This document shows, piece after piece, positions 22,901 to 31,469 of a DNA stretch of 64,000 bases (the first letter of the stretch is position 1; the number at the start of each line of letters is the position of its first letter). The position numbers were made by a program, and so were the translations under genes. Origin of the DNA: Tribonema minus (taxonomy: Eukaryota; Sar; Xanthophyceae; Tribonematales; Tribonemataceae); contig JAFCMP010000334.1 in NCBI GenBank assembly GCA_017506865.1, forward strand, positions 186,001-250,000, written 5' to 3'. The notes under the pieces are model-generated. The model was not told the DNA's origin. It worked only from the letters and a program-made list of their open reading frames with translations, and ran no database searches.

Positions 22901-25900
22901 CGCGTATATATACGCGTATATACCAATATACCGTATATATACTATCTACGCATGTGCCAACCCTAATAACAATACAACGCGGTACATCTCGGAGGCAGCA
23001 GAGCGCGTACCAACACATCTTGCACGCAGAGCACCGCAGATGGCAGTGAGCGGTTATGCAGCAGCAGTGCTCAGGCCAACAACCCCTTCTGCCCGCTCAG
23101 TGTTTGCACGCAGCGGCATGAGGAGGGGGGGCTGCTTGCCACGTATACATGTGTAGCAAACTGCAACCCGTTGCATAACCATTTCGCAGTGTTTGCGCCT
23201 CGCGCAGTGGCGCGTGTCAGACTTGTGGCTGCTCGGATGATCCACCTTCACAATCATGATTTCGATCATTCGCTCATGCCTGGTGGTGCTGAACCTTGCA
23301 GCACCACTCGCGTTTTCATGAATTTATGCACTCATCGCTTATGCCTTCAGGAGAAGCGCACCTGCGCTCCAGTGGGGGGCAAGTTTCAGAGGCGATCGGG
23401 GACATATTCATGTGTTCATGAATTCATCCACTCATCAGATGAATGCGGAGCGTCACCTGCACTCCAGTTGGGGGGAAGTTGACGAGGCGGTCGGGGCGCA
23501 GTCCGCAGTCATCCACCAAGCCGTCGTACAGCGGCTGACGATCGATGCCGGTCGCGGCGATCGCGTTTGGGTACGGCTCTTCCTCCCGTATGTCATAGCG
23601 TCCATCGCCCCACACTGGCTGCAGGGGGAGAGGGCAAACTTGAAGATTTAAATTCTGAAACTTCTGCTGCGAGGCTGTACTCTTTGGTTGACATCAATAG
23701 CACTTGCGTACATGAGTGAAGGACGCATTTGCCAATGCGAGAGAAGGAGAGGAGAACAGGCCACTGCTTTGCTGGTGTGGCCTGGCTGAGTCTCAATGCA
23801 CGCTGACATGCAGTACCGCAGAGAGTACGTGTGCCGGACTGGACAAAGTTGACGAGCGGCAGCGAGGCTTAACATCAGCCAATATCTGTCTCATCATCGT
23901 GCAGCAGTGGTCGAGACAGTACGCAGATGCCAGTACTTCAAGTTGCGGCTTGTTGCCACATCACAGCAGCGGAAAGAGCAGCGTGGCGGTGAAGAATGGC
24001 GATCACATGTCACTGCTGAGCGCTGCCAGCACCATCATCAGATTGTCAGTTGTGACGTGTGCTGTTTTTGCTGTTCATCCTGGCGTACGTGCTGAGAAGC
24101 TGCGCTGTTCTCTGACGCTGCGACTAAGACGCAAGCACAAAGCAGAGTCTGCCGATCGTGCTACGCCTCCCTCACATACTGCCTCTGTTATGCCTTCCTC
24201 AGATAGGCGCGTGTAGCTTGTGAGACAGTATGAGTGGCAGCAGAGTGCGTTTGCAGTCCGCTTGTATGCCTTCCTCGGATAGGTGCATGTAGCTTGTGAG
24301 ACAGCATGAGTGGCAGCAGTCCGCTGGTGTGTGCTGTGGGCGGCTGGACCACGAGATTTTGCTTCCTGCACGTCTATAAATGCCTGCTCAAGACTCTTTT
24401 GCCCATACGTTATATCATGCGCCAATGCAAGCACTGGGCATGCATGCCCGTGCATCTGCGTACATGTGCAGCCATATGACGCCAGTAGCCAGATGACGGG
24501 GCACATGAAGGTCGGGACAGCCTAATCATAGCCAACCGTGGTGAGCGGCAGCTCCCTAGTGTTTTAACACGTATAACGTTGGTTCGGCACTTGAACTTCA
24601 TCTGCGTTTTGATGTTCCCTCCTCTGGAAGTTCGTCTACATTACATGATTGCCATCGTGCAATAATGCGCCTCACAGCATGGCTTCTCACGTGTTGCCGC
24701 GCACAAGGGGAGCCACCGCTCAGCAGCGCGTGCCTCAACTGATGCAACTTCAACTTCAAATAAAATGCAACTTCAAGAGGACGGCCGTGTACTGACCGTG
24801 ACGAAGTACCTCCACAGGACGTTGTACTCTCCGGTGGCAGGGTCAGGGACGGCGTTCATTGTCTGCTCGAACGTGTGCTCGCCGCACTGCCACTCGCCCT
24901 CCGGTGTGTAGCCTGCGGGTACGTACGTACACGCATGTACACGTATGCACAATTTCAGATTATTAGTTTCGTGTGCGTAGCACTGCCTACGTGTTGAAAG
25001 TGTGCTCGCCGCACTGCCACTTGCCGGTCGGCTGGTATTCTACGGGTATGCATGTACACGTACGCATAGTTTAGTATGCGTAGCACTGCATGCGCGTACG
25101 GCGGCGCCGCTCTTCTGGTATGCTATTTTCTCTCGGGTTGCGCGACGGGGTTCAGTGCCAGTGGAGGGGATCCGATGCTCGTACTTCAAGTCAAGTCCTG
25201 TAACTGCAGCACAACACTTGCGACTGTACGACATACTAGTTGTATGCACAGCACCACATATGCATGTGCGACGGCGGCGATAATTTCCTGGTGTGCCGTT
25301 TCTCGGGCCGCGTATTGGGGTTCAGTGCCAGTGGAAGGGACCCAACGCTCATTCTTCAAACACCAAATGCTGCAACTGCAGCAACATACTACTGTAGTGC
25401 AAAAATGTGGTAGAAAGGCGGCGGCGCTGACGGCCAGCCAAGAAGTCTGCTGGCCCAATGCCGATTGCCCGCCTCGGTGGGGTATGCTCGTGTGCGCAGG
25501 GGTAGCAGCAAGCGGCGTTTCTGCGTCCTTTATCATTTTCATCATTAGGCAGGTGGTCATGCAGCTCAAATAACAGACAGACACTCGTTCACTGCAGGGA
25601 GTATTGTTTGCAGCAGGTGTGGAGGGAAGTGCACCAGCACCTTCGCTTTTGGATTGAACAAGTGAAATCAGTGAAATTACCTGTGATTGGCGAGTCACCA
25701 CTTGATGTTCACATTGGTGCTGGGCGCACGGCGCCGCGGCGCAAGAGTTTGTGTCCCCAGCAAGTCTTGAGTACAACGCATCGGGGAGCAGGGGCGGAAG
25801 CTGCTGGAGGCTGTGGCGACGGAGTATGCCAGCAGGATGTCAGTGCCCGGAGGAGCGCGCCCTAAAGCTCTCAAGGGCATCGCCCTGGCGCGCTTACGCT

Positions 25901-27581
25901 CGGCACTGTCGGCAGCGCTCCACATGGCGTACTCTGTCCGTGTCATGACACACATGGCAGAATCCAGGGGGGGGGGGCACATGGAGGAGGACGTAGGGGA
26001 GGACCCCGAGATGCCATTTGGCGGCGGCGGCGTTTGAGTGGTTGTCGTTGCGACACTTTCAGACTGTCATACGACATGTAGATTCCTTACAGCTAGATGC
26101 CAATCATCTGGGCTTTTTCGCGCCCTGAGCGAGAATTAATAAAAAGTACAACGCACAATTGGGCCGCAGCCACACACAGGCATACGGCCTCTCTAGGGGA
26201 CTCAATGTAGACCTTGCAGAAGCGCTGCAACTAAGGCGCGCCAGAAGCTAACCCTGACCCTAACCGTAACCCTAACCTGACCCTAATCCTAACCCTACCC
26301 CCTCACATGTGTGATGGAGTCACATGTGCACACAGCTCAGCTCACCGTCTCCGCCGTACCACTCCTTGGTGTTCACATCAAGGGTGTCCACCACCAAGTG
26401 CGACCGGCGCGGCCGCTGCAGGCACCAGCGCACCCTGGTGTGGAACGGCGCGCCGATGGCGATGCTGGTAGGCAGGCACACGACCTGCGACGGCGCGTAC
26501 GCGCAACATGGCAATCAGAAAAGTCATCAGAGAAGAGTGCTCTTTCAAAGGCACACAAGTGGCATGTACGAACAATACATTCAGGACAGGCGTTGTCAGG
26601 GGAGAGGCCAGCTGCCGATGTGTGGCGGCCATCGGACTTTGTGCGAAGCGACTGTGCGCCCGGGTGTTGTCGGTGCAACGCATCTCGTGGGGTGCGCCAG
26701 TCGCCGCACTGCGGGGCTCTTGAAGTTATTGAACACAAGTGAAGTGGTGCTCATCTGCTGACTTGGGAAGTGCATGAGTCACGGTGGTATCGGTGCCTGG
26801 GAGGTGTTGGAGTTGCTCTGTGAATGGTGTTGTACAGATATTGAAGTGATGAGTCTACCACGGCTACCCTTTCAGCAAGACTGCAGAGGCCGCCGAGCTG
26901 TGCTTGCTGCAGTGTTGTAGGCGTATCTTCCACATGCTGTACAGCATCACTGCTGACTGATGGCTTTGACCACCATGTAAGCAACGCATGAGCTAGCTCA
27001 GCGCTGGCATTTGTATGTGCTGTTGTGAGGGAGAAACTACACTTTTATTTGTCACGGTGACGCCTGACGCAGGATGCTGAACACCAGGCTATCTGGATGC
27101 CAGGGGTGCTGAAGCATGGCATTATTTGTCACGGTGGCGCCTGACGCAGGATGCTGAACATCAGGCTATCTGGATGCCAGGGGTGCTGAAGCATGGCAGA
27201 AGCAACCAAAACCATTGCGAACCAAAACCATTGCGAGAGCAGCCATTGAGTCGCCTATCGCCTTGCAGTTGAAGCACACGGCATTCCGAGCAGGTGATAT
27301 TCACACAAAGTAGGGGCGACTGTGGTGGTCGATTAAGGCGTTGCATCCTGCTAAATTTCGCAAATACAGCTTGCATCGCATGGCAGCACCTGGAAGCAGC
27401 TTCCAGGCTTCACACCAGGTGGCGGAGTCGGCTGTTTGCAAAAGTCGGTCGGTCCAAAGTCCACGGCGGTAGCTTCACGCTGTGCAGCTGGCATCTTCTT
27501 CGGGGGCACAGGAGGGGCACCTATGCGCATAGGCAGCCCCACCGCTAACAGTACTACCAGCAGCATCGGTTCGCTGCGCAT
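13916..27581 (-). CDS. Gene B: paralogue of gene A, 7 exons, about 376-384 aa
   Basis: Exons (minus): 27581-27390, 26484-26346, 24912-24797, 23618-23457, 21727-21575, 20027-19851 (or to 19827), 14107-13916. Exons 2-6 match gene A in length (139, 116, 162, 153, 177 nt) and all phases agree. The signal peptide is MRSEPMLLVVLLAVGLPM; the same two-module pattern follows (CLPTSIAIGAPFHTRVRW; PGEPFFVAVFTHLL; LHVNLHIGTG; STPYLTAFLVPAG; GGWPILEREYF), then a Ser/Gly tail. Differences: the gene A exon-6 donor GTGAGT is replaced by CTGCGT, so splicing would need another site such as GTGACT 24 nt on, which keeps frame and adds about eight residues. A 4-kb retrotransposon ORF sits in the 5.7-kb last intron, and a hAT element and a retroelement fragment sit in introns 4 and 2. 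Expression is uncertain, but no stop or frameshift is visible in the exons. Confidence 0.78.
14950..19200 (-). mobile_element. Non-LTR retrotransposon (RLE type) in gene B intron 6
   Basis: Approximate extent: the ORF plus about 100 bp of 3' UTR ending near 15045-15060 in GGGCCTTTATAAATACAAGTCC. The 3' UTR matches the inverted fragment at 60255-60325, which supports this end. GTACA follows the end within a few bases. The 5' end is unresolved, and I found no target duplication by eye. Orientation is the same as gene B. Confidence 0.7.
15125..19060 (-). CDS. Retrotransposon polyprotein: reverse transcriptase and restriction-like endonuclease
   Basis: A single uninterrupted 1311-codon ORF, so probably young. 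About residue 290: GGLDGLRYEHL (RT entry). About 430: IQLDCENAFNSVDR (motif A aspartate). About 490: CQQGDPLGP (motif B). About 543: FLDDL (catalytic FxDD). A thumb and linker region rich in Ala and acidic residues follows. About 1083-1120: CPWRCSDVSPTSTHAISC, a C-x3-C-x8-H-x3-C finger. About 1150-1175: YRADTVIDPG and IVLDTSV, consistent with a PD-(D/E)xK nuclease. This order (RT, then CCHC finger and RLE) is that of R2/R4/NeSL/CRE/HERO-type single-ORF elements, which nick DNA and prime reverse transcription at the target. No N-terminal DNA-binding zinc finger or apurinic endonuclease domain is evident. Clade assignment needs a tree. Confidence 0.9.
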   Translation of the reverse strand: MFADQTNEADLLLLRFTTTANPFRTQLQCTQWARLVEHATRLLADATDSAREAARVRLHHGAGAFAHQVSQTLVQRGYRLLHLLAAMAFGRQPEGTGMPPAARLAALLSGDFAELLRKTLSAAAALRAPKPNNAATASAQTNFDADWTEADSRQQTACAALSGKRRGVGLAAARLEAREACAPADEVTAQVLAAKHPETGTRPGVVDTPMEQVRGLVRDARRHCLHGAGVATTAGPAGSGSPVFESGQAHDRSDRPEDAASAAGRRLEVEATDILSTLSAAGAGKAGGLDGLRYEHLLMAAGPGAPVKAATRPVGSASPGLAGDSESDVMEPAFAHHLAKVFTTLLVEPELLPEQSQRLLRAAALSGIEQKRRPIACSSVWRRLLGSTAARGVKGKISGLLASMSQFGVGYRSGVEHVAARARVWHELYGTTIQLDCENAFNSVDRAAIVRGLMLFCPELLPHFESVYCGDTAPEMRVEVNGEARIICSHLGCQQGDPLGPLYFAVAAAFLLFYPDGVSATPGSMPAYGHSTAEPPAPHCAFLDDLNVLQAAYFDDAAAAGVAEVIRRLAAGGLRVRPDKSLAIAMRGTVFDEAARARLRALDIPFVDATMPESSQGFTSVGVPVGHPAYVHAAMSKHLVDAGTWRLSWQLAGMARHHLQAAQFILRRSLTKRMGFLARVVDTALSETWLHAFDGFCAWTLERMLHLHGCATAAVMKSHLLAACTAGDNEVASSGSVLVLPRLGPPELTDIAVPLRASRLPERRGGLGMPLLGLLAPAAYTAQACTTLRPAIIHATVAAGALRLGTDEHGAVTWFAQHSCAIREDQGLPPIIEAVRRSTRALTADGGEKSRTAVAEQLPASLLRWAADTTAAASTLPTAVQAIYAATAVTETGTTEPAPHTHGIVPGAEAAAAAATVPGPQAAAAAASSTPAKTQTSAEESSCSGGQEDDDDDWEAYADEICRKVVPRRRRGHFTHGLQAGLSNVLRRQYEDCLVEDLEAASAGAVGKPTQATLIGDLRDTSRRRQQASARVLAQLRSQRASGAMAWMSVPPAANDRPGAAPMSSMAAATMIMVAIFIDGWGIQGEVCPWRCSDVSPTSTHAISCPSQHIRGHNATHTAQKRCLQRILRQHHVSIVRNEDASVFKVPGYRADTVIDPGCLHFSSAYRNKGIVLDTSVRAPTASSYLTGKTNASNTDGYAAGVGEDAKVKHHTGTLTSSWAFVPFVQESYGRLGKQTSLFVKELAMHSALCSGGGKADVLRKAGLAKRQIHIELSISLARELAERVMAYTRGARMLGCVAAPVSKLLGHSAD
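19640..19905 (-). repeat. Duplicated donor edge of gene B exon 6
   Basis: The last about 55 bp of exon 6 and the following intron recur about 181 bp downstream in the transcript (19640-19715). Both copies read FLVPAGS-FDP-IPLRALD, and both lack the GTGAGT donor of gene A, so the donor change preceded the duplication. Confidence 0.8.
20197..21060. other. Gene B intron 5 interior, no gene seen
   Basis: AT-richer than the exons, with only short open frames. No repeat, splice-site pair or domain is recognised. Confidence 0.4.
21077..21136. repeat. 16-bp perfect inverted repeat (fold-back)
   Basis: TGTGCGCCCAGGTGGT at 21077-21092 is the exact reverse complement of 21121-21136, with a 28-nt spacer containing CCTGTACGAC. 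Related single arms occur near 4867-4880 and 26655-26670. It could be a small fold-back transposon or a transcribed hairpin. Confidence 0.7.
21385..21437 (+). mobile_element. Solo 3' end of the 6-kb-type retroelement in gene B intron 5
   Basis: GGGCTCTTCGCGCC...GCGAATTAATAACGGTACAAAC matches the terminal 50-60 bp of the element ending at 7004. The junction again abuts GTACAA. Confidence 0.65.
22225..22232. repeat. 8-bp target-site duplication of hAT element, left
   Basis: ATAACAAT, repeated exactly at 22966-22973. Confidence 0.85.
22233..22965. mobile_element. Non-autonomous hAT-like DNA transposon, 733 bp
   Basis: Left terminus TAGGGTTGGCAAAGTGCGTA; right terminus, reverse-complemented, TAGGGTTGGCACATGCGTAG. 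Ends of TAGGG/CAGGG-TGGCA type with an 8-bp target duplication are typical of hAT elements. Sub-terminal regions are rich in TATATACG-type alternating sequence on both sides. The interior (about 22340-22850) is GC-rich with an open frame (22238-22750, plus) that shows no transposase motif, so it depends on an autonomous relative and may carry captured host DNA. It lies in gene B intron 4. Confidence 0.85.
22966..22973. repeat. 8-bp target-site duplication of hAT element, right
   Basis: ATAACAAT, identical to 22225-22232. Confidence 0.85.
23345..23500 (-). repeat. Duplicated donor edge of gene B exon 4
   Basis: The end of exon 4 (boundary 23457/23456) recurs at boundary 23362/23361 with CACTGGAGCGCAG then GTGCGC. 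About 40 exon bases are retained; period 95 bp. Confidence 0.78.
24185..24330. repeat. Intronic tandem duplication, period about 78 bp
   Basis: The unit TATGCCTTCCTC..GATAGG followed by TGTAGCTTGTGAGACAG and ATGAGTGGCAGCAG occurs twice in gene B intron 3. Confidence 0.8.
24860..25085 (-). repeat. Duplicated acceptor edge of gene B exon 3
   Basis: The exon-3 start (boundary 24912/24913) is repeated at about 25039/25040, period about 127 bp, with GTGCTCGCCGCACTGCCACT kept on the plus strand. Gene A has the same duplication with nearly the same period. It either predates the A/B duplication or has recurred. Confidence 0.82.
25095..25400. repeat. Intronic tandem duplication, period about 180 bp
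   Basis: Two copies of a unit containing TTCTCGGG..GCG, GGGGTTCAGTGCCAGTGGA, GACCCAACGCTC-like and CTGCAACTGCAGCA words, continuing outward from the exon-3 acceptor array of gene B. Confidence 0.75.
25770..25780. repeat. Target-site duplication, left copy
   Basis: AGTACAACGCA, repeated at 26145-26155. Confidence 0.82.
25781..26144 (+). mobile_element. Strongly 5'-truncated retroelement copy with 11-bp target duplication
   Basis: Nearly identical to 6641-7004, at a constant offset of 19140 bp; one clear difference is a C-to-T change at 6798/25938. It encodes only the last about 85 residues of the endonuclease ORF plus the 3' UTR. AGTACAACGCA flanks it exactly. It lies in gene B intron 2, opposite to the gene. 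Confidence 0.9.
26145..26155. repeat. Target-site duplication, right copy
   Basis: AGTACAACGCA, identical to 25770-25780. Confidence 0.82.
26247..26306. repeat. Interstitial telomere-like repeats
   Basis: About nine degenerate CCCTAA-type units (CCCTGA, CCGTAA and CCTAAC variants) inside gene B intron 2, about 90 bp beyond the retroelement insertion. Confidence 0.8.
27049..27200. repeat. Tandem duplication, period about 75 bp
   Basis: Two almost identical copies of a unit starting TTTGTCACGGTGRCGCCTGA and ending GGTGCTGAAGCATGGCA, followed by a 16-bp duplication of ACCAAAACCATTGCGA. It lies in gene B intron 1. Confidence 0.85.
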
Positions 27582-28171
27582 GGTCACCTGACAAGCCCTG
27601 CTTTGCTCGGAGCAAAGACATCTAGACTACGTGGGCCCAATTGCCGCTCAACGGTGGCCCAGTGCAGGTGCAAGCCAGAACGGGTCACGCCGAGGACGCT
27701 GAGCCCGGCAGCAACCATCGAGCAGTCGAGAAGATTTCAACGAGATCCCCGATGCATTGGTGCGACAAGCGCGTCAACTATAACCATGTATGAACAACGC
27801 TGAACTTCGAAACTTGAAGTTGATCTGGTGATTTTGAAAAATATGTTCTTCTGGACTTCTGCGGCGAATCTGCGCGCCACAATCTCTGGATTCCCTGGAC
27901 ACTGCTACCCTCCTGCAGTACCAAGAGCCTGCTGCCAGCATATCCGGCTCTTCACCTCTTTTAAAAACAGGTACTCCTTGCTTTGTGCTACCGGAACAAC
28001 TCCGAGCGTGAAATTGGATGCGCATAGCGTAACTGGATCAATGCCCAATCTTGTCAGTAATTGGCTACAGCTTTTAAGAGAGCAAGCGACATCCATTTCT
28101 GTGCATGGAGCTTGCGTCTCAGTGTACTGCAAGCACCCATTTCCGCCGTTGTTCGCCCTGGCGCAGGAACG
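27582..28171. promoter_or_regulatory. Divergent promoter region, gene B / PP2 gene
   Basis: About 590 bp between oppositely oriented start codons, so both promoters and 5' UTRs must lie here. No TATA box or other element can be assigned with confidence. Confidence 0.45.
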
Positions 28172-28850
28172 ATGGATCCGGCGGACGCAGCCACATGCAG
28201 CGTAGTGCTGAGCGAGTGGCTGAAAGCGCCAGAACTCAGCCATTTGGCGATGGCTAGCAAGATCACCCTGCGCATATGTGAGAGCGGAGAGCTGCTGCTG
28301 CCGCTCGCCAACAACTCCCCAGCCCTGCTGGCCTTCCTGGAGCACCACTTTAAAGGACGCCACACATGGGGGAGCGTTCTGTCAGGTCTCGGGGCCCGTT
28401 GCCACACAGGGCTCCGCAGCCCGGTATCCCCCGCTCTCGCCATCAACGAGGCCCATAACAGCAGTAGTCGCCTGGCCTTCCTCTACTCCCCAGCGCAAAT
28501 TTCGGGGGCCTGGGTCAACACCCACCACGTGCCGCGCGTGGCCACTGCCATCCACGACAGATCGCCTTTCCCTGAGGCGCTGCGCATCGCGTCCGTCTGG
28601 TGGCTGGACCTCAGGCTGGCGCCCGCACCGCTGCCGCCGCCGGGCCGCTACACGGTCGCCTGGGCGCTGTGCCTGAGGGCTCCGAGCGTGTCCGACTTCT
28701 ACGCGCACTCCACCTGGGTAAGCGTGAACGGCGAACGCGTAGCCAAGCCCGCGTCACCGACTCCCGCGCTGCCTCGCAGGCGCCGCAGCATCCCCCCTGG
28801 ACTGATCTCAGGTCATGGCCACGGATTAGGCGGCGGCGACATCGGCGGCG

Positions 28851-28882
<32 letters not shown>

Positions 28883-29062
28883 GGCGGCAGCGGCGGCGGC
28901 AGCGGCGACCATCCCACTGAGTACCCTCACTACTGCGTGGAGCCGGTCTGCGAGGTGACGCTCGGCGCCGGCGATGCCCTCGAGGCGGGCTTCACGGACA
29001 CCAACGCGCGCACGTACAAGGGCGGCGTCACCGTGCTGTACCTCGTGCTGCAGCCGGTGTGA
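28172..29062 (+). CDS. F-box-like / PP2 (Nictaba-type) lectin domain protein, 296 aa
   Basis: ATG at 28172 (MDPADAATCSVVLSEW). Residues about 10-60 (LSEWLKAPELSHLAMASKITL) resemble a degenerate F-box. Residues about 98-296 fit the phloem-protein-2 domain: AIHDRSPFPEALRIASVWWL corresponds to the family SRFPEVAEL..VWWLDI block, LPPPGRYTVAWALCL to LSP-T-Y-AYLVF, and the end TYKGGVTVLYLVLQPV to WKSGLIVEGIEIRP. A (GGC)n tract at about 28826-28908 inserts a Gly/Ser linker between the halves. F-box-PP2 proteins bind glycans and recruit SCF ubiquitin ligase in plants; that role here is inference. A GTAAGC at 28718 and a CTCGCAG before 28777 could mark a short intron, but the unspliced frame is open to the stop. 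Confidence 0.6.
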
Positions 29063-30573
29063 GCGCTGCTGCTGCGACGCGGCGCAGGCCTGGGCCGCAG
29101 CGTGCGTAAGAGCTGTTGCGGATGACGCAGAGCGCACACCGGGCTGGTCGACAGGCGGCAGCGCGCTTTGCTGCTGCCAGCGGCGTTGGCTGGGCGGAAC
29201 GCGGCTGGCAGCGGCGACGGCGCCGCGATGGTCGGTGCAGCGTGTTCCAGCGTGTGCATAGAGTCTTGTGCAGGCAGTCACTGCAAGTATGCTAGTGCGT
29301 GAGGGGGTGCGCTGCCCATGTGTTTTGGCGACATTGGCAACGCCGTCGCACGCGTTTGATTGGCGGAAAGTGTTTTTGCAGCATGTGCATTCCATCGGCA
29401 CGAAGGTTTGTGCAGTACGCAAGTGACGTCACAAACTTGTCTACCCTGTATCCCAGGGCCTTGCCTTCATAGGCGCCGTAGTTATGGGTATCAGCTTAGC
29501 GTCAGTGCGAACTGTGCAAATGGCTGAGCGTTGACTTGATTGCGCACACATCAGCGTTCTTGAGATGATGTGTCACATCGTGGACACGCTGTACATGGCG
29601 CAAAGGTTTCCTGCACAGATCTCTGATGCACTTTTGTACCAGTGCGGAGGTCCGCGCGTGATAGCGTGTTTTCTTTCACAGTCCATGTCTATTCCTAGCA
29701 CGTCCTGCATTGCACAATGTAAAGCCATTGTTATACTCGGGCACAGCGAATGATGTTTTATCCCACTGCATTGGTTGTGTCTTCCTGTGCTACGCGTTGT
29801 GCATGAACGTGCCCATTCTGCAAGCCGCCTCCCTGCTGTGCACTAAAGTACGCCTCAAAGACCACTTAGCCATTCATGCTGCCTGCTGCTTGCTGCTGGC
29901 GCACAATGCCTGAGTCCACTGCAAGTACAACATCAACTTGAAGTTCACAGGTCATCTTTTTTTTTCAAATTTTCAGCAGTCGCCTGCACCAAACGATCCA
30001 AAGGCATGCCCATGCTTTAAATACACAAATCAGCATAACAGCCCAGCAATAGTTGCTGTTGTTGTGGCCTACCACCCCGCCCAGACTGCACGCCTCGGCC
30101 TGCCACAGAACCACGAGCCATAGGGGAGGCAAACAGCATGATGATATCAGTAGGACCATTTCACTGCCGCGAGCCTGGAGCCTTCTTGTGAAATGTGTCT
30201 GCTGTGTATGCCTGCAAGAACAAGAACAACTCAACCGCTTGCTGCAAGGAAGCGGCCAGCAAATGCTATATTGCGTTTGCACAGCTGTGCGGCAAGGTTG
30301 CCATGCGCCTGGAGGATTGCATCAGTGGCAGCCAGGCAGGGCTGTTGCTACGCGTGAAGTTGACCAAAGGCAGAATTACAAACGTTTATGAGCATTGTTC
30401 ATGTTCTGCTTAGAAGTCTCCATATGATGGAGTGGGCTGGTCACGCTGGTTTGGCCGACACAATCTAGGGTACATGTGTTTAATGGACAGTTGCAACCAG
30501 CACTTGTGTGCTCAATGGAGGGGCTGTGACAAAAAAAACTCCTGTCGCCCGCCCGGGGCGAAAAAGAAAGTTT
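29063..30573. other. Intergenic region
   Basis: From the PP2 stop codon to the tRNA gene. GC-rich near the PP2 gene (3' UTR), AT-richer later. Short frames only. A T-run lies at about 29958 and a C/A-rich patch at about 30520-30545. No feature could be supported. Confidence 0.4.
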
Positions 30574-30643
30574 GACTTGGCCGGGAATCGAACCCGGGTC
30601 GAATGCATGGCAAGCATCCATTCTGCCATTGAACCACCAAGCC
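30574..30643 (-). tRNA. tRNA-Gly (GCC anticodon)
   Basis: On the minus strand the acceptor arm GGCTTGG pairs with CCAAGTC (one G-U). Box A is TGGTTCAATGG, the anticodon stem is GATGC/GCATT around loop TTGCCAT (anticodon GCC), and the T arm is CCGGGTTCGATTCCCGG with a perfect box B. 70 nt, no intron, CCA not encoded. A T-rich run (TTTCTTTTT) just downstream on the minus strand is a good RNA polymerase III terminator. Confidence 0.95.
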
Positions 30644-30716
30644 ATTGTGCTTTGTGGCGTGATTTTGAGTACCTGACCACATTATGCAGACTCAAACACC
30701 TTGGGGCACAAAGTGG

Positions 30717-30757
30717 ATAGGGTTAGGGGAGCTTTAGGGTTAGGGTTAGGGGAGCAT
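30717..30757. repeat. Interstitial TTAGGG repeats
   Basis: GGGTTAGGGG, TTTAGGGTTAGGGTTAGGGG: four to five telomere-like units about 75 bp upstream of the tRNA gene. Confidence 0.85.
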
Positions 30758-31211
30758 CGGGGGCGACTGTGGGGAGTGTGCATTTTGCTTGTAATGCTCC
30801 TTGTCATTCTATGAGTTAGTGTAGCTGTCTTCCATGGTGCTTGGCAGTTGCACAGTTGTCAGCAGCAACTGCTTAGTGTCTGTTGGCTGTGAGAAATGGT
30901 CAGAAGATTCTTCTTGCTTCCAGAAGGCCCTTAAGTAGGTTTTGCAGTTGGAATTGAGTTAGTCTTGGGGTGCTGGGAGCACCAGATGAATGGATGGAGT
31001 GTTTAGACATTGAAGACAAGCTCTGCCTTCTGCTTTTGCTGCTCTGGACACCAGCATAGCTCGGCAACAGCCTGTTGGGACCAGACGTAATTAACCTGCC
31101 CCAACAGGCTGCTGCTGCAGAATCACAGGAGGTGGGCCTGGCTCTTCATACATGATGCAAGCCACATAAGACACTTGAGGCATTTGAAATACATGATGCA
31201 AGCCACACATA

Positions 31212-31469
31212 CACTAAGCACGAAGAAAAAGTTAGTGGCTTGGTGGTTCAGCGGTCATGCTGGTAGCTAGGTATGGATCCACTTTGTGGCCAACGTGGGG
31301 GTGTTGAGTGTGCATCACGCGGGTCAGATACTCATCCTGCCACTAAGCACGAATAGTTTAGGCTTGGTGGTTCAGTGATCTGCTAGTAAGGTGTGCCAAG
31401 CCAAGGTGGGCGGTTGGGGATCCATTTGAGTCTGCATATGCGCGGGTTAGACTCTCAACTAATCACGAA
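31212..31469 (+). repeat. Two tandem tRNA-Gly-derived SINE-like units
   Basis: Units at about 31224-31341 and 31354-31457 each begin GGCTTGGTGGTTCAG (as in tRNA-Gly including box A) and end with a box-B-like CGCGGGTCAGATACTC or CGCGGGTTAGACTCTC. The usual distance between boxes is stretched to about 60-70 bp, and no cloverleaf forms. The 12-mer ACTAAGCACGAA precedes, separates and (one mismatch) follows the units, like target duplications of retroposed copies. A3-A6 runs follow it. Confidence 0.6.

Noticed and set aside
26247..26306. A true telomere or chromosome end
   Set aside because: Degenerate units sit inside an intron with gene sequence on both sides.
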